DNA of 64,000 nucleotides, from NCBI RefSeq assembly GCF_036345915.1, contig NZ_CP107785.1, forward strand, positions 6,324,001-6,388,000, written 5' to 3'. Of this stretch, positions 18,748-28,657 are shown in pieces. Numbering within the stretch: the stretch's first letter is position 1; every line of letters begins with the position of its first letter. The position numbers and the translations under genes are program-made. This DNA comes from Nocardia sp. NBC_00565. GTDB taxonomy: Bacteria; Actinomycetota; Actinomycetes; Mycobacteriales; Mycobacteriaceae. The notes under the pieces are model-generated. The model had not been told where the DNA came from and ran no database searches. It was given only the letters and a program-made list of their open reading frames with translations.

Positions 18748-19224
18748 CTAGCGGGCCCAAGCGCGCAGCGTCTGGACGCGCCCTTCGAGTGCGTGCAATT
18801 CGCTCGCGTCGAGCACCGTGCGCTCGATGCCGTGCGCCACCGCGAATGCCGATTGGCGGTGATCGTCGATCACCTCGACATCGATCTGCACCGCCACATA
18901 CTCTGGCGCGCCGGGCATTTCCTCGGCAACGACCTTCGCCCGTCCGCGCGCGCACAGTGCGACATTGCCGCCGCCGAGAATCAGCAGGGCGACCTCGGAC
19001 CGCTCCCGCAACCGGGCCAGCGAACCGCGGTCGAATTTGAGACTGAGCAGAATGCGCCGGTCACCGGCGCGCACGGGCCAGGAGACCGGAATCGCATGCG
19101 GCGCGGGATCGGTGGTGACCAGCACCGCGATCGTTTCCTGGGGCCATTCCGGTAGCACGTCCAGCTCGGGATGATCGGTCGTCGAGTGGTCCTGATGTTG
19201 CGCGGGGCTCGCTGCGGCTGCCAT
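18748..19224 (-). CDS. Pyridoxamine 5'-phosphate oxidase-like split-barrel protein
   Basis: A protein of about 158 residues with the flavin-reductase-like split-barrel pattern. It shows AVLVTTDPAPHAIPVSWPVRAGDRRILLSLKFDRGSLA, broken here by conserved Pro and Arg residues, then a beta-rich middle (VALLILGGGNVALCARGRAKVV) and a helical C-terminus. Such proteins bind FMN, F420 or heme; the cofactor cannot be decided. ATG 19224 follows GAGGTGA at good spacing and is preferred to the in-frame GTG at 19233. No operon partner is obvious. Confidence 0.65.
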   Translation of the reverse strand: MAAAASPAQHQDHSTTDHPELDVLPEWPQETIAVLVTTDPAPHAIPVSWPVRAGDRRILLSLKFDRGSLARLRERSEVALLILGGGNVALCARGRAKVVAEEMPGAPEYVAVQIDVEVIDDHRQSAFAVAHGIERTVLDASELHALEGRVQTLRAWAR

Positions 19225-19399
19225 CTTCGTCACCTCATGGATTGATGCAACGCGGCGGGCTGTGCCACGTTACTTGCAAGTCTAAGGTGCTGTGTCCCTT
19301 GTTCGCTGGCCCTGCCAGCTTTGTCCGAAGTGCTCTCAGTGACCTCTAAGGACGCCAGCGCGGCGCCGCTGGCTATCTTTGCTCGTTCGTCGGAGATTA

Positions 19400-19418
19400 T
19401 GCGGTGAGGCTACCCTTA
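19400..19418. promoter_or_regulatory. Possible IdeR-like box in the long leader before the Stealth gene
   Basis: TGCGGTGAGGCTACCCTTA matches the degenerate IdeR consensus at about 15 of 19 positions and keeps the central GAGGCTA core. It lies in a 640-bp gene-poor stretch (19225-19864) of lower GC than its neighbours, 465 bp before the Stealth gene. No protein gene begins right after it, so a regulated RNA or leader is possible. The call is weaker than for the two boxes near 10.7 kb. Confidence 0.4.
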
Positions 19419-19451
19419 TTTCAATGGGACAATCGCGCTGAACAGTCTGTC

Positions 19452-19474
19452 CCGGACACTATTGGAGTGTCCGG
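19452..19474. other. Perfect 9-bp hairpin in the leader region
   Basis: CCGGACACT and AGTGTCCGG form a perfect 9-bp stem around the 5-nt loop ATTGG. It lies 33 bp after the IdeR-like box. No T-run follows, so it could be an RNA structure or a protein-binding palindrome rather than a terminator. Confidence 0.45.
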
Positions 19475-19670
19475 ATTGACGGGTCGGCACAGTCGATGCA
19501 TCATTCCTAACAGCACCCTGTTCATCAGGGACTTCTCCATTCGTCGGCCAATGATTGTCCGGCCCGGCGTGCTGCTCCCGTCACGCTCGGCCGCCGCGCC
19601 GTGCCCAGGTGAACAGCACTCCTTTCAAGAAGACGCGATGGCGTCCGGCCGTGAGTGAGGTGAGAACGAC

Positions 19671-19742
19671 ATGGTTTACCGATCGTCTGAGACTCGGCTG
19701 ATCACATCGTTGCTGCACTACGGCATCGTCCCGAACTTCTGA
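19671..19742 (+). CDS. Possible 23-residue leader peptide upstream of the Stealth gene
   Basis: An ATG preceded by GAGGTGAGAA opens a 23-codon frame ending in TGA. The peptide starts MVYRSSETR, has a hydrophobic middle (LITSLLHYGIV) and ends PNF. It is followed 5 bp later by a GC-rich hairpin. The strong ribosome-binding site and tidy end make it plausible as a small translated frame or leader peptide. I recognise no family and coding status is unproven. Confidence 0.35.
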   Translation: MVYRSSETRLITSLLHYGIVPNF

Positions 19743-19747
19743 ATTCA

Positions 19748-19764
19748 GCCGCGCCGGGCGCGGC
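19748..19764 (+). other. GC-rich hairpin after the small frame
   Basis: GCCGCGC and GCGCGGC form a perfect 7-bp stem with a 3-nt loop. It is placed 5 bp after the stop of the 23-codon frame and about 100 bp before the Stealth gene, the layout of an attenuation-type leader, but no U-tract follows. Confidence 0.35.
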
Positions 19765-19864
19765 ATCCGGAGGACGACGTCGAGGACGTCGCCCGGAGCA
19801 CTGCTCGGGTTATTGCGCGGCACCTCGGGACATTTCGGCACAGCTACGGACGTGGAGCGGACAC

Positions 19865-21328
19865 ATGGTGGATTTCGGGGCAATGAATTCCGGGGCGATC
19901 GATATGGTCGCGTGGCCGACGACGGGCAATCTCGTCGTCTCGCCTGCGATGCTGGCGGATCTGGGATATCTACGGGGCGAACTGGCGGCGGCGGAGGTGC
20001 CGTTCCTGCTCATTCGCGACCGCGACCATCGGCTGGCGCTCGCCGCGGATGCGGCGCACCAGGCCATGGTGCGCCGGGTGCGGGCCACCGCGATCGCCGC
20101 GGGTTTCGCCTGTGCCGAGGTGGGGCACAACGTCTTCCGATTCAGCCGCAACGCCGATCCGGCGCACTACGTCGATCTGGAACTGTGGGAGTACCACGGC
20201 GACACCGTCGCATGCCCGCGCCCGAATGCCTTCACCCGCAACGTCTTCGACCTCGCCGATGTCGAGCGTACCGAAGTCCGCCTGTTCGACCGCAACTGGC
20301 CGACGCTGACCGATATGTTCGCACCACAGCCGACCGACGTCGGCTTCGATATCGACCTGGTGTTCTCCTGGGTCGACGGGACCGATCCCGAATTCCGTGC
20401 GCGCCGTGCGCGAATGCTGGCGCAGGTCGTCGTCGGCGAGGGCGATGACGCCGATGCCAGGATCCGTCAGATCGATGAACTGAAATACGCGCTGCGTTCG
20501 GTATACAAGAACGCGCCGTGGATCCGCCGGATCTTCATCGCCACCGACTCCGCGGTGCCGCGCTGGCTGGACGAGCATCCGCGGGTGACGGTGGTGCGCG
20601 CGGTCGATCACTTCAGCGACACCAGTGGGCTGCCCACCTTCAATTCCCATGCGGTGGAATGCCAACTGCAGCACATCGATGGCCTCAGCGAGCACTTCCT
20701 CTACTCCAACGACGATATGTTCTTCGCCCGGCCGGTGCGCCCGTCGATGTTCTTCACCGCGGCCGGGGTGAGCCGGTTCATCGAGGCGGACACCAGGATC
20801 GGGCCCGGTCGAAACAACGAGCGACGCAGCGGTTTCGAGAATGCTGCCCGGGTGAACCGGGAACTGCTGGCCGGGCGGTTCGGTCACCTCATCACCCGGC
20901 ATCTGGAACACACTCCGGTTCCGTTGCGGCGCAGCGTATTACTCGAGATGGAGCAGGAGTTCGCCAGTGACTTCGCGCGGACCAGGTCCAGCAGATTCCG
21001 TGCGGCCACCGACATTTCGGTGACCAATTCGCTGTACCACTACTACGCCATGCTCACCGGGCGCGCGGTACCGCAGGACGCGGCGCGGATGCGCTACGTC
21101 GATACCACCAGCCAGCGCGGGCTCACCCTGCTCGACGGGCTCGCACAGCATCGCGACGTCGACTTCTTCTGCCTCAACGACGGCAGTTTTCCGGAGATCG
21201 CCGAGGTGGATCGCGTGCGCGCGGTCTCGGCGTTCCTGTCCACGTACTTCCCGGACCGCGCGCCCTGGGAGCGGGTCAGTGAACGGCCTCGTCATCCGAT
21301 TGCGGAGTCTGCGCCTGGCGCCGCATGA
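19865..21328 (+). CDS. Stealth family sugar-phosphate transferase (CpsY-like)
   Basis: A 487-residue protein with the four conserved Stealth regions. CR1 is [15 protein letters not shown] near residue 160. CR2 is [27 protein letters not shown], shown here in part as [10 protein letters not shown] and [14 protein letters not shown]3 is [29 protein letters not shown], with HAVE and NDDMF, and CR4 is the C-terminal [13 protein letters not shown] region. Stealth enzymes transfer hexose-1-phosphate to build phosphodiester-linked capsule or envelope glycans. About 150 N-terminal residues form an extra domain. The ATG at 19865 is used; GGAG lies 12 nt upstream. It overlaps the convergent phosphodiesterase by 53 bp. 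Confidence 0.85.
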   Translation: MVDFGAMNSGAIDMVAWPTTGNLVVSPAMLADLGYLRGELAAAEVPFLLIRDRDHRLALAADAAHQAMVRRVRATAIAAGFACAEVGHNVFRFSRNADPAHYVDLELWEYHGDTVACPRPNAFTRNVFDLADVERTEVRLFDRNWPTLTDMFAPQPTDVGFDIDLVFSWVDGTDPEFRARRARMLAQVVVGEGDDADARIRQIDELKYALRSVYKNAPWIRRIFIATDSAVPRWLDEHPRVTVVRAVDHFSDTSGLPTFNSHAVECQLQHIDGLSEHFLYSNDDMFFARPVRPSMFFTAAGVSRFIEADTRIGPGRNNERRSGFENAARVNRELLAGRFGHLITRHLEHTPVPLRRSVLLEMEQEFASDFARTRSSRFRAATDISVTNSLYHYYAMLTGRAVPQDAARMRYVDTTSQRGLTLLDGLAQHRDVDFFCLNDGSFPEIAEVDRVRAVSAFLSTYFPDRAPWERVSERPRHPIAESAPGAA

Positions 21329-22229
21329 CCCGCGGGATGCGCGCGGCGGGCGGGATCACTATGCCCGCCTCGGCCAGCTTGCGCGCGGCCTCCTCCGGGG
21401 TGGACGGTGCGCCGACGGTCGGGCCGCGATCGATCGGGACCACCGAGTGCACGATGGTGTCCGGGTAGATGTGCACATAGTTGAAGCCCTGCGCGCCGTC
21501 GCGGCCACGCAGCCCGCCCTCGGCGACGGCCAGATCCTGGCTGTAGCAGGTCGCCGAGGCGACCGAGACCGGGATGCCCGCGAAGGTCGCGCTGGTCGAA
21601 AAGTGCAAGTGCCCCGCCAGGATCGCGCGCACGTCGCTGCCGTCCAGCACATCGGCCAGCCTGCGCTGATCACGCAATTCCACGGTGACCGCGAGATCGA
21701 GCACGCACGGCACCGGCGGGTGGTGCATGGCCAGGATGGTCCCGAACGGAGCCGGTTCGGCCAGTACCGACCGCAGCCAGGCCAGCTGTTCGTCGCGGAT
21801 CTCGCCGTAGTGGTGGCCGGGGACCGTGGTGTCCAGGGCGATGATGCGCAGACCGTCGACCATGTGCACCCGATCCAGCGGCTTCGTCGACGCGCGCTCA
21901 CCGAGCAGGGTCTGTCGCAGCACACCGCGATCGTCGTGATTGCCGGTGACCCACACGATCGGCGCACGCAATCGGCGCGCGAACGGCTCCACCATCGCGC
22001 GTAACTTCTCGTACGCGTCGGGCTCGCCCTGATCGGTGAGGTCACCGGTGAAGACGATCGCGGTCGGCCGGATCCCGCTGGCCGCGGCCTGGTCGAGCAG
22101 CTGCCGGAGCCGCTCATCGGCATCTACATCCCCATAGAGCTCGCCGTCGCCGCCGATCAAATGGGTATCGCTGAAATGGAACAGCACGTGATTCGGTCGC
22201 GGGTGCTCCGCGACTCTGCTGATGGGCAC
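21276..22229 (-). CDS. Class III cyclic-nucleotide phosphodiesterase (Rv0805-like metallophosphoesterase)
   Basis: A 317-residue calcineurin-type metallophosphoesterase. All metal-binding blocks are present: [20 protein letters not shown], a later HHPP and GHLHFS. These are the blocks of Rv0805/CpdA enzymes, which hydrolyse cAMP and other phosphodiesters with a binuclear Fe/Mn centre. The C-terminal extension (about 45 residues beyond the core) also resembles Rv0805, where it affects envelope association. The start is GTG behind GGGAGGAC. In M. tuberculosis, Rv0805 lies next to cpsY (Rv0806c), so this convergent pair is a conserved neighbourhood. Confidence 0.85.
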   Translation of the reverse strand: MPISRVAEHPRPNHVLFHFSDTHLIGGDGELYGDVDADERLRQLLDQAAASGIRPTAIVFTGDLTDQGEPDAYEKLRAMVEPFARRLRAPIVWVTGNHDDRGVLRQTLLGERASTKPLDRVHMVDGLRIIALDTTVPGHHYGEIRDEQLAWLRSVLAEPAPFGTILAMHHPPVPCVLDLAVTVELRDQRRLADVLDGSDVRAILAGHLHFSTSATFAGIPVSVASATCYSQDLAVAEGGLRGRDGAQGFNYVHIYPDTIVHSVVPIDRGPTVGAPSTPEEAARKLAEAGIVIPPAARIPRVMRRQAQTPQSDDEAVH

Positions 22230-22628
22230 CGGACCGAACGTCCTCCCCGGCGGATTTGCCCGCCATTGGCTTCGGGTTCCATCGCCAGGATAGCGAAGAC
22301 CTATTGACAGGCTGCCCCACGGAGGGTGACGACATGCTTGCGGGAAGGTGAGAGTTCGATGTCATCGACGCCCGCCGCACACCATTGCCGCTCGATAGAC
22401 CGAGCTCGTGACGGCTGATTCCACTAGCGACCGGCCCCGTCGGCGATCACGCATCGGCACGCTGGGCCGAACCGGATCCAGCCGAGAAGTCCGCACAGTC
22501 CGTGCGGAAGCGCCTCAGCGGCGAGGATCATCCTCGACACCGCGGCGGTGGGGCATTTTCGAGCGGTGCGACCGGCATGCCAAGCGTTCGACGTGCTTCC
22601 GCGAGGGCGGGATTCAGGTGGTTCGCAC
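22230..22628. other. Intergenic region, no gene recognised
   Basis: 399 bp between the phosphodiesterase start and the end of the glycerol-dehydrogenase-like gene. Open frames here overlap without recognisable motifs or ribosome-binding sites. It must hold the promoter of the phosphodiesterase. I see no repeat or RNA gene. Confidence 0.4.
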
Positions 22629-23720
22629 TCACCTCGTGCCGAGGGCATCGGCGGTGCGGAGGGCGTCGAGGGTCATTTCGGCGTCGACTGTGAAGGGTTC
22701 GTTGTGGATTGTTTCGCCGGGGGCGGTGGCGCGAGTTGCGATGGCGGACAAAGTTTTCTGGTCGGCGTCGCGGAGGCCGAGGGCGGCGAGGGTGGTGGGG
22801 AGGCCTACTTCGGTGCAGAAGTCGAGGACGGTGGTGATTTCGGTGGCGGGGGCGCCCTCGAGGACCAGTTGGGTGAGTACGCCGAAGGCGACCTTTTCAC
22901 CGTGTAGGAACGGGTGGGTTTGCGGGGCGGCGGTCAGGCCGTTGTGGACGGCGTGGGCGGCGGCCAGGCCGGAGGATTCGAAACCCAGGCCGGACAGCAG
23001 GGTGTTGGCCTCGACGATCCGTTCCAAAGCCGGTGTGACCGTGTGGTTTCGGACTGCGGCCAGCGCGTGGGACCCGTCGGCGAGCAAGGTGCGGTAGCAG
23101 AGTTCGGCGAGGGCGGTCGCGCTGCGGGTGGACGCGCCGCCGCGCATATTGCGCACCCGGGCCGCGCTGCAGGTGCGTGCCTCGAACCAGGTGGCGAGCG
23201 CATCGCCCATTCCCGCGGTGAGCAGCCGTGCCGGGGCCTGCGCGATGGCGGAGGTATCGACCAGGACCAGCGCCGGGTTGCGGCGGACCAGTTGATAGGC
23301 CTCGAATTCGCCGGTATCGGTGTAGATCACCGACAGCGCACTGCACGGCGCATCACTCGACGCCGCCGTGGGACAACTGATCATCGGCAGGTCCAGGTCG
23401 TCGGCGACCGCCCGTGCGGTATCGAGCACCTTGCCGCCACCCGCGCCGAGTACGACGGTGCTGCCGCTGTCCCGCACCGCCGCGGTCACCTCCGCGATCT
23501 CGGCCCGACTGCATTCGCCGCCCGAACGGTGCACGGTGTATTCGATCTTCGCCTCGGTCAGCGACTGCTCCCAGATATCGGCGAGCAGCCGATACGCACT
23601 GGCGCCCGCGACAATCGTCACCGGCCCGCCGATGCCCAACCTGGTCATCTCCGCCCCGAGCGCGGCCGTCGCATCCCGCCCCTGCACATAGTGTCCGGGC
23701 GAGGAGAACACACTGAGCAT
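22629..23720 (-). CDS. Iron-containing/glycerol dehydrogenase family protein (GldA-like)
   Basis: A 363-residue NAD-dependent polyol dehydrogenase. The nucleotide-binding loop is VLGAGGGKVLDTARAVAD, followed by SCPTAASSDAPCSALSVIY. Three metal-ligand regions of GldA are visible: MGDALATWFEA (Asp), AHAVHNGL (His) and LHGEKVAFG (His). GldA oxidises glycerol to dihydroxyacetone with Zn2+, though relatives act on other diols. ATG 23720 follows an excellent AGGAGGTG and is used instead of the longer frame. No partner genes for glycerol metabolism are near. Confidence 0.85.
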   Translation of the reverse strand: MLSVFSSPGHYVQGRDATAALGAEMTRLGIGGPVTIVAGASAYRLLADIWEQSLTEAKIEYTVHRSGGECSRAEIAEVTAAVRDSGSTVVLGAGGGKVLDTARAVADDLDLPMISCPTAASSDAPCSALSVIYTDTGEFEAYQLVRRNPALVLVDTSAIAQAPARLLTAGMGDALATWFEARTCSAARVRNMRGGASTRSATALAELCYRTLLADGSHALAAVRNHTVTPALERIVEANTLLSGLGFESSGLAAAHAVHNGLTAAPQTHPFLHGEKVAFGVLTQLVLEGAPATEITTVLDFCTEVGLPTTLAALGLRDADQKTLSAIATRATAPGETIHNEPFTVDAEMTLDALRTADALGTR

Positions 23721-24031
23721 CTGGCACCTCCTGATCGCGGGCACCCGCCGGTTGCGCCGAACGCGCACACCACCGTTGCCCGACAGCCGCTCTCGGTACC
23801 GGCAACGCTACGCGCTCGCCGCCGCCGCCGGCCCCTGGTGCCGCGATGCTCGTCCATTACGGCGACACTCTGTACTTCTGCCACCGATAGCCCTCGGTTC
23901 CGCGATGACGCATCAGCGAAGGGAGTTTTCATCGTCGCGATCGATACGGAATTCGGTCGGTACCGCATCGACAACCGCATGCGCTGGTTGTCGAATGAGC
24001 GTGCGGCTCGGCTGCTCTTTCGAACGCGCGG
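23721..24031. other. Intergenic region, no gene recognised
   Basis: 311 bp between mazG and the GldA-like gene, both leftward. It contains no open frame with a ribosome-binding site and no recognisable repeat. It should hold the GldA-like promoter and any mazG terminator, but I cannot define either. Confidence 0.35.
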
Positions 24032-24829
24032 TCAGTCGCCGACGGGCCAGTGCTTGTGCCAGTCGGCACTGGACAGCGGCGCGCGGTCGCCGCGGGTGAC
24101 TTCGGCGGCGTCTTCGGCGGCACGAATAGCGGCGGCGAAGGCGAGCGCGGCCTTACGCACGCGTTCCTCAGCACTGTCGGCACCCCCGAGGTGCACCACG
24201 CGCAGCACGTCGGGAATCAGATCGTCGGGGAGACCGGCCTTGGCGCTGCGGTCGCGGATCTTTTCGGCGAGTGCCAAGGCGGGCTGGGCCAGCGCAATAC
24301 CGTCCAGACAAGAACGGCGGGATTTCTCGGCCGACTTGCGTTCCTCCCAGGCGGCTTCCTGCGCGGCGACCTTCTCCGCGACCGTTGCGGCGGGGGCGAT
24401 CCGCGAATCGACCAGGTGCGGGCTGCGATTGACGAGTTTGGCGACCAAGGCCGCCGCGACGTCATCAACGGTGAATTCGCCTGCCGCCTGGGCGATTCGG
24501 GAATGGAAGAGAACCTGCAGGAGCAGGTCGCCCAATTCCTCTTTGATGGTTTCGGCGTCATTGTGCTGAATGGCGTCGAGAAGTTCGTAGGTTTCCTCGA
24601 GCAGGTAGGGGCGCAAAGAGTCGTGGGTTTGAGTTACTTCCCAGCCACCGAAGTTCCAGAGGCGGTCCATGACCTCTACGGCGTCGGCCAAACCTGCCGC
24701 AACTAGCGCAGTATCGGTTTTCGGCCGCGCGGCGTCGGTCTGGTATCGCGCACCCTGCCGCGCTCCATTCGGCACCGCACTAGCAGCCCGAGCAGCCCGC
24801 AATACCGACTCGTCGCGGTCGCCACTCAT
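24032..24829 (-). CDS. mazG: Nucleoside triphosphate pyrophosphohydrolase MazG
   Basis: A 265-residue protein with one clear MazG domain. [20 protein letters not shown] is followed by the Mg-binding pattern [12 protein letters not shown] (ExxE) and [17 protein letters not shown] (ExxD). MazG hydrolyses (d)NTPs, including damaged nucleotides, to monophosphate and pyrophosphate. The C-terminal part ([23 protein letters not shown]) is a second, weaker helical segment. It overlaps mfd by 4 bp and follows it, as in Rv1021-Rv1020. Confidence 0.9.
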   Translation of the reverse strand: MSGDRDESVLRAARAASAVPNGARQGARYQTDAARPKTDTALVAAGLADAVEVMDRLWNFGGWEVTQTHDSLRPYLLEETYELLDAIQHNDAETIKEELGDLLLQVLFHSRIAQAAGEFTVDDVAAALVAKLVNRSPHLVDSRIAPAATVAEKVAAQEAAWEERKSAEKSRRSCLDGIALAQPALALAEKIRDRSAKAGLPDDLIPDVLRVVHLGGADSAEERVRKAALAFAAAIRAAEDAAEVTRGDRAPLSSADWHKHWPVGD

Positions 24830-27800
24830 CGGGCCGCCGAGGCCTCGGTGGCGACCCGCAGCTCGACGAAACCCGGTGGCTTCCCGTCCAACTGGAGCAA
24901 CAAGTCGGCGACGAATTGCAGCAGGACCACATCGCGGACACGGTCCGCACCGACACTGTCCTGCACCCTCGGCAGCGGCAACTGCACCACGCCGCTGGCG
25001 GCGCGATAGCCCGCACTGGGGTAGAGACGCTTGAGCCGCGTCTGCTTGGAATCGGGCAGACTCAGTGGAGAAACCTTCAAAGTGGTTCCGGTGACCGCGA
25101 TTTCGGTGAGGTTGTACTGGCGGGCCAGCAGCCGCAGCTTCGCGACCGAGACCAGCCTGCCGACCTCGACGGGCAGCGGGCCATAGCGGTCGAGGAGTTC
25201 CTCGACCACCGACTCCAGCGCCGGATCATCCTGCGCGGCAGCGAGTTTGCGGTAGGCCTCCAGCCGGAGCCGGTCGCTGGTGATGTAGTCGGGCGGAATG
25301 TGCGCGTCCACCGGGAGGTCGATGCGGACCTCCTTGACCTCCTCGATAGTGATCGGCTTACCGTCGGCAGCGGCGCGATAGGCCTCCACCGCCTCACCGA
25401 CCAGGCGCACGTACAGGTCGAAGCCGACACCGGCCACGTGCCCGGACTGCTCGGCACCGAGCACATTTCCCGCACCGCGGATCTCGAGGTCCTTCATCGC
25501 CACGGCCATACCCGCGCCGAGATCCGAGTTCTGCGAAATGGTGGCGAGCCGGTCATAGGCCGTCTCGGTGAGCGGCTTCTCCGGCGGGTAGAGGAAGTAG
25601 GCGTAGCCGCGCTCACGACTGCGGCCGACCCGGCCACGCAGCTGATGTAGCTGCGAAAGACCGAGGGCGTCCGCGCGTTCCACGACTAACGTATTCGCAT
25701 TCGAGATATCGAGCCCGGTTTCGATGATGGTGGTGCACACCAGCACATCGAATTCGCGCTCCCAGAACCCCTGCACGGTCTGCTCCAGCATGTCCTCGTG
25801 CATCTGGCCATGCGCGACCACGACCCGCGCCTCCGGGACCAGATCCCGAATCCGCTTGGCGGCCTTGTCGATCGAGGACACCCGGTTGTGCACGTAGAAG
25901 ACCTGGCCGTCGCGCAGCAGTTCGCGCCGGATCGCCGCGGTGACCTGCTTGTCGTTATAGCCGCCGACATAGGTGAGCACCGGATGCCGCTCCTCCGGCG
26001 GCGTGAGGATGGTCGACATCTCGCGGATACCGGCCAGGCTCATCTCCAGCGTGCGCGGAATCGGGGTGGCGGACATGGTCAGCACGTCGACGTGCGTGCG
26101 CAGCGCCTTGATGTGTTCCTTGTGCTCGACACCGAAACGCTGCTCCTCATCGACGACGACGAGCCCGAGATCCTTCCACCGCACGCCCGTCTGCAGCAGG
26201 CGATGCGTGCCGACCACGATATCGACCGAGCCGTCGGCCATCCCCGCCAGCACCGCGCGGGATTCGGCCAGGTCGGTGAAGCGCGACAACCCCTTCACAG
26301 TCACCGGGAAACCCGCGACACGTTCAGCGAAGGTCTGCAGATGCTGTTGCGCCAGCAGGGTTGTCGGCACCAGCACGACGACCTGCTTACCGTCCTGCAC
26401 CGCCTTGAACGCGGCGCGCACGGCGATCTCGGTCTTGCCGTAGCCGACGTCACCGCAGACCACGCGGTCCATCGGGACCGCCTTCTCCATATCCGACTTC
26501 ACCTCGGCGATGGCGGTCATCTGGTCGACGGTCTCGGTGAACGCGAACGCGTCCTCCATCTCCTGCTGCCACGGCGTATCCGCGCCGAACGCGTACCCCG
26601 GCGCGGCCTGTCGCGCCGCGTACAACTGCACCAGCTCACCGGCGATCTCGCGAACCGCCTTGCGCGCCTTGCGTTTCGTATTCGCCCAGTCGGACCCGCC
26701 GAGTTTGGACAGGCTCGGCAGCTCGCCGCCGACGTAGCGCGAGAGCTGATCGAGGGATTCCATCGGCACGAACAGCCGGTCACCGGGCTGGCCGCGTTTG
26801 CCGGGCGCGTATTCGATGACGAGATATTCGCGCCGGGCCCCGCCGATGGTGCGCTCGATCATCTCCACGAAACGGCCGATGCCGTGTTGGTCGTGCACCA
26901 CCATATCGCCGGCGTTGAGCGCCAGCGGGTCGACCTGGTTGCGACGCTTGGCCGGTAGTCGCTTGCCGTCCGCCGGTGCGGTGACCCGGTTACCGGTGAG
27001 ATCGGATTCGGCGACCATGACCAGACCGGCGTCGTCGAACACCAGGCCGTCGTGCAGCGAACCGCACAGCACAGCGACCACGCCGGGCGTCGGCTCGGCC
27101 CCGGCGGCCAGTGCCGCGGCGGGCACATCGGCATCGGCGAGTCGTTCCAGAATGCGTTGCGCCGTACCGTGGCCCGCGACGACCACGACAGCGCGGCCAC
27201 CGGTCAGCACATGCGCGCGCAGCGACGCGAAGATCGTCGCCACCAGTTCGTCGGAGCCGCGCGCCGCGGGACCGGCCAGCACCGGCAGCACCACCTCGGC
27301 GGGATCGCCGGAGGTCAGCGGGCTCAGACTCCACCAGGGCAGGCCGTGTTGATTTGCGCTGTCATGGATTTCGGGCAGCGCGCGGTACCCGGAGGCGGCC
27401 AGATCCAACCCGTGCCCACCCAATGGGGCCGCGCCACCGAACGAGGCCGCGGTCCAGGACGCCTCCAGGAACTCCTCGCCGGTGCGCACCAAATCGGCCG
27501 CGCGCGTGCGGATCTTCTCCGGATCGCACAGCAGCAGCTGGGTGCCCTCCGGCAAAACCTCGGTGAGCAACCGCAATTCGCCGGGCTGCAGCACCGGCAG
27601 CAGCGCCTCCATACCATCGACCGGAATGCCCTCGGCCAATTTCTCCAGCATTTCGACCAGCGCGGCGTCGGCGGCGTTCGCCACCGCGACCTCGGCGGCG
27701 CGTTCGCGTACGGCCCGGGTGAGCAAAAGTTCCCGGCACGGCGGCGCGACCACGACACCCACCGCCACATCGGTCAGCGACCGCTGGTCGGCGACCGCGA

Positions 27801-28440
27801 AGGGCCGCAGCTCGGTCACCTCGTCGCCCCAGAACTCCACGCGCACCGGATGATCCGCCGTCGGCGGGAAAACGTCGAGGATCCCGCCGCGCACCGCGAA
27901 CTCACCGCGTTTGCCGACCATATCGACGCGGGTATAGGCGAATTCGACCAGACGCAAGAGCAATTCATCGAAATCGAATTCCGCGCCGACGCGCAGCACG
28001 ATCGGATCGATATGACCGAGGCCGGCGGCCATCGGCTGCATGAGCGAACGGACGGTGGTCACCACCACCCGCAACTGTTCCGGGAACAGCTCGTCCTCGG
28101 GATGGGCCAACCGGCGCAACACCTCGAGCCTGCGTCCCACCGTATCCGCACCCGGCGACAGCCGCTCATGCGGCAACGTCTCCCAGGACGGGAACTGCGC
28201 GACCGAACCACCGAGCATCTCCTCGAGTTCGACCGTCAGATCGTCGGCCTCACGCCCGGTCGCGGTCACCACGACCAACGGCCGCTGCGCCGCGATCGTC
28301 GCGGCCACGAACGGCCGCACCGCGGACGGCCCGACCAGCTCGACCGGCGACTTCCCGACCAGCTCAGCGACGGTCCGCAAGGCGGAATCGGCCCCGGCCA
28401 CCGCGGCCAGTCCGGCGAGAGGTGGACGGTGGGTGGGCAT
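24826..28440 (-). CDS. mfd: Transcription-repair coupling factor Mfd
   Basis: A 1204-residue protein of the expected length. It has the UvrB-like N-terminal region, the RNA-polymerase-interacting domain with [17 protein letters not shown], and a RecG-like translocase. Translocase motifs include Walker [39 protein letters not shown] and [19 protein letters not shown], plus the C-terminal TRCF domain. Mfd removes RNA polymerase stalled at lesions and recruits UvrA. ATG 28440 has AGGAGT 6 nt upstream. It forms an operon with mazG. Confidence 0.97.
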   Translation of the reverse strand: MPTHRPPLAGLAAVAGADSALRTVAELVGKSPVELVGPSAVRPFVAATIAAQRPLVVVTATGREADDLTVELEEMLGGSVAQFPSWETLPHERLSPGADTVGRRLEVLRRLAHPEDELFPEQLRVVVTTVRSLMQPMAAGLGHIDPIVLRVGAEFDFDELLLRLVEFAYTRVDMVGKRGEFAVRGGILDVFPPTADHPVRVEFWGDEVTELRPFAVADQRSLTDVAVGVVVAPPCRELLLTRAVRERAAEVAVANAADAALVEMLEKLAEGIPVDGMEALLPVLQPGELRLLTEVLPEGTQLLLCDPEKIRTRAADLVRTGEEFLEASWTAASFGGAAPLGGHGLDLAASGYRALPEIHDSANQHGLPWWSLSPLTSGDPAEVVLPVLAGPAARGSDELVATIFASLRAHVLTGGRAVVVVAGHGTAQRILERLADADVPAAALAAGAEPTPGVVAVLCGSLHDGLVFDDAGLVMVAESDLTGNRVTAPADGKRLPAKRRNQVDPLALNAGDMVVHDQHGIGRFVEMIERTIGGARREYLVIEYAPGKRGQPGDRLFVPMESLDQLSRYVGGELPSLSKLGGSDWANTKRKARKAVREIAGELVQLYAARQAAPGYAFGADTPWQQEMEDAFAFTETVDQMTAIAEVKSDMEKAVPMDRVVCGDVGYGKTEIAVRAAFKAVQDGKQVVVLVPTTLLAQQHLQTFAERVAGFPVTVKGLSRFTDLAESRAVLAGMADGSVDIVVGTHRLLQTGVRWKDLGLVVVDEEQRFGVEHKEHIKALRTHVDVLTMSATPIPRTLEMSLAGIREMSTILTPPEERHPVLTYVGGYNDKQVTAAIRRELLRDGQVFYVHNRVSSIDKAAKRIRDLVPEARVVVAHGQMHEDMLEQTVQGFWEREFDVLVCTTIIETGLDISNANTLVVERADALGLSQLHQLRGRVGRSRERGYAYFLYPPEKPLTETAYDRLATISQNSDLGAGMAVAMKDLEIRGAGNVLGAEQSGHVAGVGFDLYVRLVGEAVEAYRAAADGKPITIEEVKEVRIDLPVDAHIPPDYITSDRLRLEAYRKLAAAQDDPALESVVEELLDRYGPLPVEVGRLVSVAKLRLLARQYNLTEIAVTGTTLKVSPLSLPDSKQTRLKRLYPSAGYRAASGVVQLPLPRVQDSVGADRVRDVVLLQFVADLLLQLDGKPPGFVELRVATEASAAR

Positions 28441-28657
28441 CAACACTCCTGGAACTCAGGCGGGGCTTGGGGCGGCCAACCGAGTCTAAGCTCCCCCGCC
28501 TCCCCGGATCTTCTGCCGGTCGCTGAGTGCCACCATGGTCACCTCGCGGACCGGCGGTCGAGGAGTGGGGCGAGCTCTGGGCGTACTCGACGAGTTACCC
28601 ATGTGCTCACGAAATCAGTCGGCCAGCAGATAACCTACCAACGCACTCCGACACCTT

